From an uncultured Eubacteriales bacterium (lineage in GTDB: Bacteria; Bacillota; Clostridia; Oscillospirales; CAG-272): a DNA stretch of 21,556 bases. The stretch covers positions 1 to 21,556 of the forward strand of contig CASEEB010000199.1 of assembly GCA_949286815.1 (NCBI GenBank), written 5' to 3'. Below are positions 1 through 6,308 of this stretch, piece after piece (the stretch's first letter is position 1; each line of letters begins with the position of its first letter). A program made the translations under genes and the position numbers. Under the pieces are notes generated by a model, which saw only the letters and a program-made list of their open reading frames with translations, had not been told where the DNA came from and made no database searches.

Positions 1-332
1 TAAGCGGAAGTGTCTTTCTTTCCGTCCTCGTCCTCTACAGTAAGGAAATCTTTAATATCTCCGGAAGACGGACACTTTACAATAATGGCAATGTTAAGAC
101 CGTTAACGCAGGAAATGATCTCATAGCTGTCCAGCTTTTCAATCTGTTCATCGGTCAGCATTGTTTTTATAACACCCATTACCACAGAATCGTCAGCCGA
201 CACGGAGGATACCGTATATCCTTCATCTTCAAACGCCTTTTTGATGCTTTCGGATTTGTCGCAGCTCACCAGAGAGAAAACCATAATCACGACAAAGGCA
301 AGGCAAAGAACCTTTATTATACTTTTTTTCAT
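1..332 (-). CDS. Small predicted lipoprotein, 3' end at or beyond window edge
   Basis: The reading frame opens at an ATG at 332, with AAAGGAG placed 7 nt upstream, and stays open for 110 codons to the window edge. The last two bases (TA) could begin a stop codon, so the protein may be nearly complete or may continue. The N-terminus has two lysines, a hydrophobic stretch (residues about 5-22) and a lipobox LVSC with Cys24, so it should be exported, lipidated and anchored on the outer face of the membrane. The mature part is acidic and soluble, with no motif I recognise, so the function is unknown. It diverges from the TetR-family gene and shares its promoter/operator region, which makes it the likely regulatory target. 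The coding call is strong; the family is not identified. Confidence 0.8.
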   Translation of the reverse strand, partial: MKKSIIKVLCLAFVVIMVFSLVSCDKSESIKKAFEDEGYTVSSVSADDSVVMGVIKTMLTDEQIEKLDSYEIISCVNGLNIAIIVKCPSSGDIKDFLTVEDEDGKKDTSA

Positions 333-350
333 AACATGTCTCCTTTGATA

Positions 351-379
351 TTGACAATTTTTAAATAAGCCTGTATAAT
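351..379 (+). promoter_or_regulatory. Sigma-A promoter of the TetR-family gene
   Basis: TTGACA at 351-356, a 17-bp spacer and TATAAT at 374-379 match the housekeeping consensus exactly. The predicted transcription start is about 386, giving a leader of about 90 nt before the ATG at 477. The -10 box overlaps the palindrome that probably serves as operator. Confidence 0.8.
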
Positions 380-413
380 TACAGTGATGACAACTGTAAC
401 TACTGTTATTATA
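374..413. promoter_or_regulatory. Candidate TetR-type operator between two facing -10 boxes
   Basis: The 40 bp from one TATAAT to the other form an imperfect palindrome (15 of 20 positions symmetric). Inside it lies a perfect 7-bp inverted repeat, TTACAGT (379-385) and ACTGTAA (393-399), with a 7-nt spacer. A further CTGTT half-site lies at 403-407. It covers both predicted start sites, which suits a repressor controlling both genes. Binding by the adjacent TetR protein is inferred from position. Confidence 0.6.
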
Positions 414-436
414 CTACACATATATAAATTTGTCAA
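408..436 (-). promoter_or_regulatory. Sigma-A promoter of the lipoprotein gene
   Basis: On the minus strand, TTGACA (431-436) and TATAAT (408-413) are separated by 17 bp, an exact consensus match. The predicted start is about 401. This promoter faces the plus-strand promoter at 351-379, so the two transcripts would overlap by roughly 15 nt at their 5' ends. Confidence 0.78.
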
Positions 437-476
437 TCAAAGATTTTACGGATATTACAAAAATGAGGATTATGTA

Positions 477-1025
477 ATGAGCAGTAACAGAATGAGGGGA
501 TTAAGCCGACATAACAAAATGCTGAACAACACTTTAAGAGAAAGTATACAGGAGGCTCTTGTACTGCTTTTGAAAGAAAAGAGCTATGCTGACATAACTA
601 TAAGTGAAATCTGCAGAAAAGCCGGATTTTCAAGAACAGGATTCTATTCCAATTACAGTTCAAAGGACGATGTTTTCTACCAGGTACTATATTCGGCTTT
701 GGATGAAATTACGACACGTCTCGGCTCACCTTTTTCACAAAAAGTCAGCATTGAATGGTACAAAAATGTTTTTAAAATCATAAAAGGCAATGCCGATTTT
801 TTCAGCCTTGTGTCAAAAGAAGATTATTACGGCATGTTCTATTCATCTTTCAATAAAATCATCATGGAGCAAAATGACTTCGGGGAAAAAGAACGGTATA
901 GCAGGCTGATTTGGGGTGGAGGGTTTTTGAATATTGTGATTTTTTGGCTTAATTCCGGAATGACAGAACCTGTCGATAAATTGGCTGAATACTGTCACAA
1001 AAAGCTTTCGCCCATATTGCTATGA
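477..1025 (+). CDS. TetR/AcrR-family transcriptional regulator
   Basis: This is a 182-residue DNA-binding regulator. The N-terminal TetR helix-turn-helix spans about residues 22-65, with the family pattern ITISEICRKAGFSRTGFY followed by SNYSSKDDVF. The C-terminal half (about 70-180) is helical and aromatic-rich, as expected for a ligand-binding and dimerisation domain, and shows no diagnostic ligand motif. I chose the ATG at 477 because GAGGA lies 7 nt upstream. The frame stays open back to 384, but that start would lie at or before the predicted transcription start (about 386). By analogy with the family it should repress itself and the divergent lipoprotein gene through the palindrome at 374-413. 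The inducing ligand cannot be read from sequence. It converges on the glycosidase-like gene with only 16 nt between the stops. Confidence 0.88.
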   Translation: MSSNRMRGLSRHNKMLNNTLRESIQEALVLLLKEKSYADITISEICRKAGFSRTGFYSNYSSKDDVFYQVLYSALDEITTRLGSPFSQKVSIEWYKNVFKIIKGNADFFSLVSKEDYYGMFYSSFNKIIMEQNDFGEKERYSRLIWGGGFLNIVIFWLNSGMTEPVDKLAEYCHKKLSPILL

Positions 1026-1041
1026 GTTTATCCTCTTATCC

Positions 1042-2838
1042 TCAATTGTTTTCGCAAAAACGAATATACCTGAGAATCGCTTCGGCATTGACGGCGCTTT
1101 CCCACGGACGGTAGCTGCATCCCGTCGGTTTTCCGTTATCGTAATACTCGGAGTATACCCCGCTCTCGTCTACAATGTCTATCATTGTTTCAAGCCATTG
1201 GTCGGTGTCATTATCGCCGAATTTTAATTTGGCGTCGAGCAACATGCCGTATTCATATCCGACCGCACGCCCGGAAAAACTGCGTATACGGTCTTCAATT
1301 TCTTTGACCTGAGATTTCAGAATCTCACGGGGCACAGTATCGTTATCAATAAAAAGCATAGTCAGCGCAACGGCATTAACACTGTATATTTCCCGCGTTT
1401 TTTTCTCTCTTTTTTTGTTCAGACAGGCTGGACATACGTAATATTCCCCGCTGTTGTACAGCTGTGAAAAGCTTCCGCAGTCCTCGCATACTCCCTTGCG
1501 TGTATCGGCATAAGTCAGTCGGTCTCTTCTTTTGGGATTGTTCGTTATAATAATTTTTCCGTTGAAAAAGTTATCAAGAAAAGAATTTTTAACCGAACTA
1601 TAATTGTTTTCCCATTCGGGTTTTATCAGATTGGGCGCGTTTTGATTCAAATAGGAAAGCAGAGCTTTCTCGCTTTCAATATACAAAAAGGTAGCTTCGC
1701 TGCTTCCGTCGTTCAGACAGGTTCTGGGCAAAAGACCTCCCGCCACATACGTCTCGTCGCCGTTGAAAGACAGCATATTATTATGAATGCCGCTGTTTTG
1801 CAAGCCGTTAGCCCACAGAAGCATGGGCATTATTTCATTAATAAAGTCTTTGTCCTTTGTGGCTTTGTAATAATCAAACGCCTGAATAATAAGACACGAG
1901 GTAATTTCGGCGCTGTCATTTTCATGCTCGTGAAAAACGCCTCTCATTGCAAGGTCCTGCGCGTTTTTGATGTGGCCGTATTTTTTGAATACTCCAAAAT
2001 AATAACTCAAAAGTTTTCTGGCTTCCTCATACATCTCAAAAGCTATCAGGTATCTCGAAACATAATACTGATCTCTGACGTAGCACAAATGGTAGAATTC
2101 TCCGGCAATATACGCCCCTGTGTCACTCTGCTGTACTTTTATTGCCAGCGCGATTTCTTCCAGAAGCTTATAAACTTCCGGGTGCTTTGCGCACACCTTG
2201 CTGTCCTTTATTTTGTCGAAAACAGAAAGACCGTCAAAGAAAACGTTCCAATGTTTCAAGGTTCTGTTCAGACTTTCGCTGTCGGTAGATTTGGCAAGAA
2301 TATCTTCGCACTCCCCGACGCTGTATGCCGTCGCGAAAACAATTCGTCCTTTTCCGGGCAAAAGCGTCAGCTCCGCCCCTTTCTCATCGGTCAGCAAAGT
2401 ATATTTCTCTCCCGATACCTTGAGGTACGCGTCCGTTCCCGAGGGATAAAAAAAGAATACGCAGGCGGTTTTCGGGGTGAATAATACATTTTCGCCCGAA
2501 GGCAGCCATGTGGTATCCGAGCCGTTTTGCATCCGGAAACTGATTTCGCGGTTTAAGTCAAATGTACGGTAAAATATGTTGTCCTCACAGTCTATCCAAT
2601 CGGTTATAATACCGATTTTATTTTCATACTCATAAATTTCATGGACTCTTACCGGCGAATGGTACAGATGATGTGACTTTACATAAATGTTTTTGTCTTT
2701 TAATCTCATTGAGAAAAAGGACAGTGTGGAATAATCGGGACCGAAAATCTGGGTTATATCCGCGCCCTGTAAGAACGCGCACATTTTGCCGTTGCCTACC
2801 GCAACAGACCTGTCGCTTATTTTGTTGTTTTTCTCCAT
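1042..2838 (-). CDS. Glycosidase-like protein (six-hairpin/GH15-like fold) with zinc-ribbon insert
   Basis: A 598-residue cytosolic protein with no signal peptide. Residues about 20-200 look like a beta-rich N-terminal domain. From about 225 onward the pattern is helix-rich and recalls the (alpha/alpha)6 barrel of GH15-type glucoamylases and related enzymes: YVRDQYYVSRYL, EHENDSAE, LNDGSSEATFLYIESEKALL and, near the end, YRPWESAVNAEAILRY. Conserved acidic residues in these segments could be catalytic, but I cannot assign which. An insert carries Cys451, Cys454, Cys469 and Cys472 (CX2CX14CX2C), a probable zinc ribbon, which is unusual in such enzymes. Start: ATG at 2838 with AAGGAA upstream. 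It is monocistronic, read from the promoter at 3051-3079. The fold call is moderate and the substrate is unknown; an inactive or regulatory homologue is possible. Confidence 0.65.
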   Translation of the reverse strand: MEKNNKISDRSVAVGNGKMCAFLQGADITQIFGPDYSTLSFFSMRLKDKNIYVKSHHLYHSPVRVHEIYEYENKIGIITDWIDCEDNIFYRTFDLNREISFRMQNGSDTTWLPSGENVLFTPKTACVFFFYPSGTDAYLKVSGEKYTLLTDEKGAELTLLPGKGRIVFATAYSVGECEDILAKSTDSESLNRTLKHWNVFFDGLSVFDKIKDSKVCAKHPEVYKLLEEIALAIKVQQSDTGAYIAGEFYHLCYVRDQYYVSRYLIAFEMYEEARKLLSYYFGVFKKYGHIKNAQDLAMRGVFHEHENDSAEITSCLIIQAFDYYKATKDKDFINEIMPMLLWANGLQNSGIHNNMLSFNGDETYVAGGLLPRTCLNDGSSEATFLYIESEKALLSYLNQNAPNLIKPEWENNYSSVKNSFLDNFFNGKIIITNNPKRRDRLTYADTRKGVCEDCGSFSQLYNSGEYYVCPACLNKKREKKTREIYSVNAVALTMLFIDNDTVPREILKSQVKEIEDRIRSFSGRAVGYEYGMLLDAKLKFGDNDTDQWLETMIDIVDESGVYSEYYDNGKPTGCSYRPWESAVNAEAILRYIRFCENN

Positions 2839-2890
2839 GGAATGATTCCTTTCTTTGCGGAGTATTTTCCGGATTTTATCAGATTTTAAG

Positions 2891-2911
2891 CCGTTACATT
2901 ATGTGTAACGG
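2891..2911. repeat. Perfect 8-bp inverted repeat in the glycosidase leader
   Basis: CCGTTACA and TGTAACGG flank a 5-nt centre. The repeat lies about 135-155 nt into the predicted leader of the gene starting at 2838, and no T-run follows on the minus strand. It could be an RNA hairpin or a dimeric regulator site; sequence alone does not decide. Confidence 0.5.
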
Positions 2912-3050
2912 TAAACTGTACTTCACCGAATTTGTTCACGTTATGCTTCATACTTTGCTTTCCGCGCAACCCGGACAGTTTCGCAAAGCATTGCGGCGCA
3001 AAACCGCGGTACGCGGTAAATTAAGCTTCATTGTTTTTATTTGCGCGTAC

Positions 3051-3079
3051 ATTATATCATACTCCGGTAAGTGTGTCAA
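3051..3079 (-). promoter_or_regulatory. Sigma-A promoter of the glycosidase-like gene
   Basis: Minus-strand TTGACA (3074-3079), a 17-bp spacer and TATAAT (3051-3056) match the consensus exactly. The predicted start is near 3044, leaving a leader of about 205 nt before the ATG at 2838. The leader contains GC-rich complementary segments at roughly 2955-3012. Confidence 0.78.
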
Positions 3080-3111
3080 GAATATTCCGAGTCTGTAATT
3101 TCAGTATTGTG

Positions 3112-3220
3112 AGACTGAAAAACGGAGCACCTTTACGCCTCTGCTCCCGAACTCTTTGTCGAATTTATCAAGATAGTTAGCAAGCAGAGGAGAAACATTT
3201 CCCCTCTTGGGGAGAGACTT
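3112..3220 (-). ncRNA. Candidate structured RNA/attenuator with competing pairings
   Basis: Read on the minus strand, a hairpin (arms 3142-3147 and 3124-3129, GGAGCA/TGCTCC) is followed by GTTTTT, resembling an intrinsic terminator. Its 5' arm region GCAGAGG (3138-3144) can instead pair with CCTCTGC (3184-3190) upstream. That upstream strand can itself be sequestered by GAGGGGAAA pairing with TTTCTCCTC (about 3187-3206). This terminator / antiterminator / anti-antiterminator logic is typical of attenuators. I do not recognise a known RNA family and see no clear promoter in front of it. The segment could also be just a backup terminator of the purine operon. Confidence 0.35.
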
Positions 3221-3250
3221 TCTTTATTCTCATTACTATGCCGTTTTCCC

Positions 3251-3302
3251 AAAAAAACAAAGCGGGCATCTCAAAGCAGTAAAGCCGAGAGCCCGCTTTT
3301 TT
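3251..3302. terminator. Intrinsic terminator of the purine operon
   Basis: A 9-bp stem (3259-3267 with 3291-3299, core GCGGGC/GCCCGC) is extended by TCTC/GAGA past a one-base bulge. T-rich tracts flank it on both strands. It lies 31 nt after the stop of the minus-strand AICAR transformylase gene and could also stop transcription on the plus strand. Confidence 0.85.
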
Positions 3303-3332
3303 CAGTTAAATAAATGTATCGGTTGCCGAAAA

Positions 3333-4517
3333 TCAGTGATGGAAAAGACGCATTCCGGTAAATGCCATAGCGATTCCGTATTTATCGCATGTTTCAATGA
3401 CCTGTTCATCTCTTATAGAGCCGCCCGGTTCCGCGACATATGACACGCCGCTTCTTCTTGCCCTTTCAATATTGTCACCGAAAGGAAAGAACGCGTCCGA
3501 AGCCAGGCTTACTCCGCTGATCGAAGCCAGATATTCTCTCTTTTCCTCACTCGTGAGCGCTTCCGGCTTTTTCGTAAAGTAATTCTGCCAGACTTTGTCG
3601 CCCAGAACATCCTCGCTCTGTTCCGATATATAAACATCAATACAATTATCTCTGTCGGGGCGTCCCAACGTAGGCAGAAACGGCAATGACAATACCTTAG
3701 GATGACGTCTGAGCTGCCATATATCCGCCTTATTGCCGGCAAGCCTTGTGCAATGTATACGCGACTGCTGACCGGCGCCTACGCCTATAGCCTGCCCGTC
3801 ATACGCGTAGCATACCGAGTTTGACTGAGTATACTTGAGAGTTATCAAAGCTATTATCAGGTCTCTTTTCGCGGCATCCGGTATTTCTTTATTTCGGGTG
3901 ACGACGTTTTCAAGCAAAGACTTATCTATTCTGAAATTATTGCGCCCCTGCTCAAAGGTTACTCCGTAAACCTGTTTGCGCTCTGTCTTTTCGGGAACAT
4001 ACTCCGCGTCTATTTTAACTATGTTATAGCCGCCTTTTCTCTTTGATCTGAGTATTTCCAACGCCTCGTCGGTATATCCGGGAGCGATAATCCCGTCAGA
4101 CACTTCCCTTTTGATAATCATCGCAGTGGTCTTATCGCAGACATCCGAGAGGGCAATCCAGTCGCCGAAGGAAGACATTCTGTCCGTGCCTCTCGCTCTC
4201 GCGTAAGCGCACGCAAGCGGGCTGTCGTCAAGCCCCTCTATATCATCCACAAAGCAGGCTTTTTTCAAGTCATCCGGCAGTTTCAGCCCGACCGCAGCGG
4301 AAGTCGGACTTACGTGTTTGAAGGAAGTGGCGCACACCATATTTGTCGCCTCTTTGACTTCCTTTACCAACTGATAGGAATTGAAAGCGTCAAGAAAATT
4401 TATATATCCCGGCTTTCCGTTGAGCACCTCTATGGGAAGCTCTTTTCCGTTGTCCATAAATATTCTTGCGGGTTTCTGGTTTGGATTGCATCCGTATTTA
4501 AGCGCAAATTCTTTCAT
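3333..4517 (-). CDS. purH: AICAR transformylase (stand-alone, PurH C-terminal type)
   Basis: This enzyme transfers a formyl group from 10-formyltetrahydrofolate to AICAR, giving FAICAR, the penultimate step of IMP synthesis. The 394 residues cover only the AICAR transformylase half of classical PurH; the N-terminal cyclohydrolase (MGS-like) domain is missing. Visible family motifs are SFKHVSP (catalytic Lys67-His68), FGDWIALSD, QSNSVCYAYDGQAIGVGAGQ, SDAFFPFGDNIERA and AEPGGSIRD. I prefer the ATG at 4517, which has GGAG 7 nt upstream. An in-frame ATG at 4523 overlaps the preceding stop but sits only 1 nt from the same GGAG. The cyclohydrolase gene ends 2 nt upstream, so the two genes form one operon. 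A strong terminator follows. Confidence 0.93.
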   Translation of the reverse strand: MKEFALKYGCNPNQKPARIFMDNGKELPIEVLNGKPGYINFLDAFNSYQLVKEVKEATNMVCATSFKHVSPTSAAVGLKLPDDLKKACFVDDIEGLDDSPLACAYARARGTDRMSSFGDWIALSDVCDKTTAMIIKREVSDGIIAPGYTDEALEILRSKRKGGYNIVKIDAEYVPEKTERKQVYGVTFEQGRNNFRIDKSLLENVVTRNKEIPDAAKRDLIIALITLKYTQSNSVCYAYDGQAIGVGAGQQSRIHCTRLAGNKADIWQLRRHPKVLSLPFLPTLGRPDRDNCIDVYISEQSEDVLGDKVWQNYFTKKPEALTSEEKREYLASISGVSLASDAFFPFGDNIERARRSGVSYVAEPGGSIRDEQVIETCDKYGIAMAFTGMRLFHH

Positions 4518-4519
4518 TT

Positions 4520-5251
4520 TCATTCTCCGTATTTATTAATTAATCTGTTTGTATATTCACCGGTTTTCAGATTTATATATCTGACATAAAGCGATATTTT
4601 GTTGTCTTTGTCAAGATTATTCCAAATTTCACTTGTAAATTCGTCAACATCATCGCATATGTGAACCCTTTCGGGCTCCCCGCAAAATGTCGGAAGGGGA
4701 TTTCCGTCACAGGCGTAAGTATGAATAAAATGTCCCAGTCCCGCTATAGGATTATAAGAAAACGTATACCTGTTGCACACGCTTCCCTGCGCGTCTCCGC
4801 TCTTGAGTATGCTCATTTTATATGTAAAATCGGTTTTCTTGGGGTCAAGATCTATAATAGCGCTGATTCTCGGCGTATAATTCGGCGCATCCGGCTCAAA
4901 GCATCTTGTCTGCAAAGCTTCTTCAAAGCTTTTTCCGTTTTCTATAAAGCTGAATACGGTATCTGTCTGATCTCCGTTAGTAACAATAATATGGTTTTTT
5001 ATAACTTTTACCGGGGAGTAAATAATAAGCGAAGGGTCTTCAACCTTGGAGTAATCGTACGGATAAATTATTACTTCTCCGTTTTCTTTTTCGGCGAAAA
5101 TACGGTTTCTGCTGTTATTGCTTCTTCCCATTATAAAGTATGCGAATACCGCGCTTGCCCCGTCATCGGTCTTTCCGACTATAATTCCTCTTCCCGCGTA
5201 TGAATTTCCGCGAAGAAGGTTACCGGGTTCACTGATTTCATAGATATCCAT
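4520..5251 (-). CDS. purO: IMP cyclohydrolase (PurO-like, PF07826 type)
   Basis: A 243-residue cytosolic protein predicted to close FAICAR to IMP, the last step of de novo purine synthesis. It is unrelated to the cyclohydrolase domain of bifunctional PurH and resembles the PurO-like IMP cyclohydrolase family. Supporting features are the N-terminal GNSYAGRGIIVG, then AYFIMGRSNNSRNR, the central NYTPRISAIID and the later FSYNPIAGLGHFIHTY. Its placement immediately before a stand-alone AICAR transformylase supports the assignment, since the two would replace one bifunctional PurH. The ATG at 5251 follows GGAAAGGG with about 7 nt spacing. Expression should depend on the riboswitch and terminator at 5336-5505. 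The symbol is given by family resemblance. Confidence 0.87.
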   Translation of the reverse strand: MDIYEISEPGNLLRGNSYAGRGIIVGKTDDGASAVFAYFIMGRSNNSRNRIFAEKENGEVIIYPYDYSKVEDPSLIIYSPVKVIKNHIIVTNGDQTDTVFSFIENGKSFEEALQTRCFEPDAPNYTPRISAIIDLDPKKTDFTYKMSILKSGDAQGSVCNRYTFSYNPIAGLGHFIHTYACDGNPLPTFCGEPERVHICDDVDEFTSEIWNNLDKDNKISLYVRYINLKTGEYTNRLINKYGE

Positions 5252-5335
5252 ATTTTTTCCCTTTCCTGTGATTTTTTATTTGTTTACTGTAAAAATCAAT
5301 ATTAAACATACTGTAAAAGCTTTTTCCGCAACGTC

Positions 5336-5377
5336 AAAAAAGGCAAACCTCTCCCGTATAATAAGGATAGGCTTGCC
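5336..5377 (-). terminator. Riboswitch-controlled intrinsic terminator
   Basis: On the minus strand 5365-5377 pairs with 5342-5354 (13 positions with one mismatch and one wobble) around a 10-nt loop, followed by a run of six T. The first bases of the 5' arm are also the closing strand of the riboswitch P3 hairpin (5375-5378). Aptamer folding and terminator formation therefore exclude each other. Confidence 0.85.
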
Positions 5378-5505
5378 CAGACGAACGGCTCAATATTTTC
5401 AAGGGTTCCCTTGTGGTCGTTTCCACACTCTGTAATTTAAGGTACAATAACTTAACATTACAGGCTTCGTCGGTAAAGCCCCGAACTTTCCGGCACATAC
5501 CGGAC
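5372..5505 (-). promoter_or_regulatory. ZTP (pfl-type) riboswitch candidate
   Basis: The minus-strand leader shows the pfl features. P1 is UUCGGGG (5479-5485) with CCCUUGAA (5398-5405), including wobbles. The internal segment ACCGACGAAG resembles the consensus ACUGGCGAA. A P2-like stem is CUGUAAU/AUUACAG (5457-5463 with 5430-5436). The 3' hairpin is GCC...GGGC (5375-5389) with the loop containing CGUC and the signature CUGGGCA. GACG (5468-5471) can form the pseudoknot with CGUC (5380-5383), covarying relative to the usual GGCG/CGCC. Downstream genes use ZMP (AICAR) and formyl-THF, exactly what this class regulates. The domain after P2 fits the consensus less cleanly. Confidence 0.78.
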
Positions 5506-5520
5506 TATCAATACAAGATT

Positions 5521-5549
5521 ATTATAAGCTATACGCCAAATTTTGTCAA
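5521..5549 (-). promoter_or_regulatory. Sigma-A promoter of the purine operon
   Basis: Minus-strand TTGACA (5544-5549), a 17-bp spacer and TATAAT (5521-5526) match the consensus exactly. The predicted start is near 5514, which puts the whole riboswitch in the leader. It lies just past the stop of the upstream amidotransferase-like gene, so the purine pair can be transcribed independently. Confidence 0.82.
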
Positions 5550-5559
5550 TATCAAGATT

Positions 5560-6249
5560 TTACAAAGATTTATTGCACGCTCCAACAAATTCCTTAAAAA
5601 CATTCCGCATTGCCGGGTCAGTGGGATAATACATTTCGGGATGCCACTGTATGCCGAGAAAAAAGGGGTGATTTGTATCGTGAAAACATTCTATGTATCC
5701 GTCCTCGCTGTACGCGTCGCACATAAGCCCTTTGCCCAAATCTTTTACGTTCTGATGATGAAAGGAATTGGTGAGCAGTTCGGTCTTCCCGGTGATTTTC
5801 GCAAGCAAACCGCCCTCGACAACCTTGACTTTCTGCTCGGTCTGATATCCCGGAATAGTCTGCATATGGTTGTCGATGTGCTGATAAAGCGTACCGCCCA
5901 TAAAAACATTCAGCACCTGTATGCCTCGGCATATTCCGAGTATGGGTTTTTTTGACTCATATACAGGCTTGAACATAGCGGCCTCAAACGAGTCTCTTTC
6001 TTCGTCAATCTGGACGCTGTCAAATTGCTTTTCCTCGCCGTAATACTTCGGGTCAATGTCAATTCCCCCGCTGAACAGAAATCCGTCAAACATCCCGACA
6101 TATTCGTTTATCTTTGCTTCATCGGTTGTGTACGGCAATATAACTCCCAAAGCGTTTCCGCAATCCCACAGAGCATTGAGATATCTCCAGCTTACACCCA
6201 TAGCCTCACCGTACTTTGACGGCATTATACCAATCATAGGTCTTTTCAT
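5560..6249 (-). CDS. Gamma-glutamyl-gamma-aminobutyrate hydrolase-like (class I amidotransferase, peptidase C26)
   Basis: The 229 residues form a single glutamine-amidotransferase-like domain of the PuuD / peptidase C26 family, which hydrolyses gamma-glutamyl amide bonds in the cytosol. Visible motifs are DGFLFSGGIDIDPKYYGEE near residue 55, the nucleophile elbow ILGICRGIQVLNVFMGG (Cys in GICRG), FHHQNVKDLGKG, and the C-terminal QWHPE supplying the catalytic His and Glu. There is no synthetase domain, so it should act as a hydrolase. The ATG at 6249 follows AAAGGAAAG. There are no polyamine or putrescine genes nearby, so the natural substrate (gamma-glutamyl-GABA or another gamma-glutamyl compound) is open. 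It lies downstream of the membrane-protein gene with a 59-nt gap. Confidence 0.87.
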   Translation of the reverse strand: MKRPMIGIMPSKYGEAMGVSWRYLNALWDCGNALGVILPYTTDEAKINEYVGMFDGFLFSGGIDIDPKYYGEEKQFDSVQIDEERDSFEAAMFKPVYESKKPILGICRGIQVLNVFMGGTLYQHIDNHMQTIPGYQTEQKVKVVEGGLLAKITGKTELLTNSFHHQNVKDLGKGLMCDAYSEDGYIECFHDTNHPFFLGIQWHPEMYYPTDPAMRNVFKEFVGACNKSL

Positions 6250-6308
6250 AGAGCTTTCCTTTCAGTCATTTGATAAGATTTTATACCGGGGCAATATTCA
6301 ATCGCCAT

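Noticed and set aside
384..476. Upstream in-frame extension of the TetR-family gene
   Set aside because: The earlier ATG lies at or before the predicted transcription start and has no ribosome-binding site; the ATG at 477 has GAGGA 7 nt upstream and gives a normal TetR length.
1642..2484. 280-codon plus-strand open frame inside the glycosidase-like gene
   Set aside because: It is antisense to a frame with clear protein-family features, has no ribosome-binding site and its product has no recognisable composition or motif.
3112..3250. tRNA or known riboswitch in the stem-rich stretch
   Set aside because: There is no cloverleaf, no T-loop GTTCGANNC and no signature of the SAM, glycine, c-di-GMP, fluoride or T-box classes.
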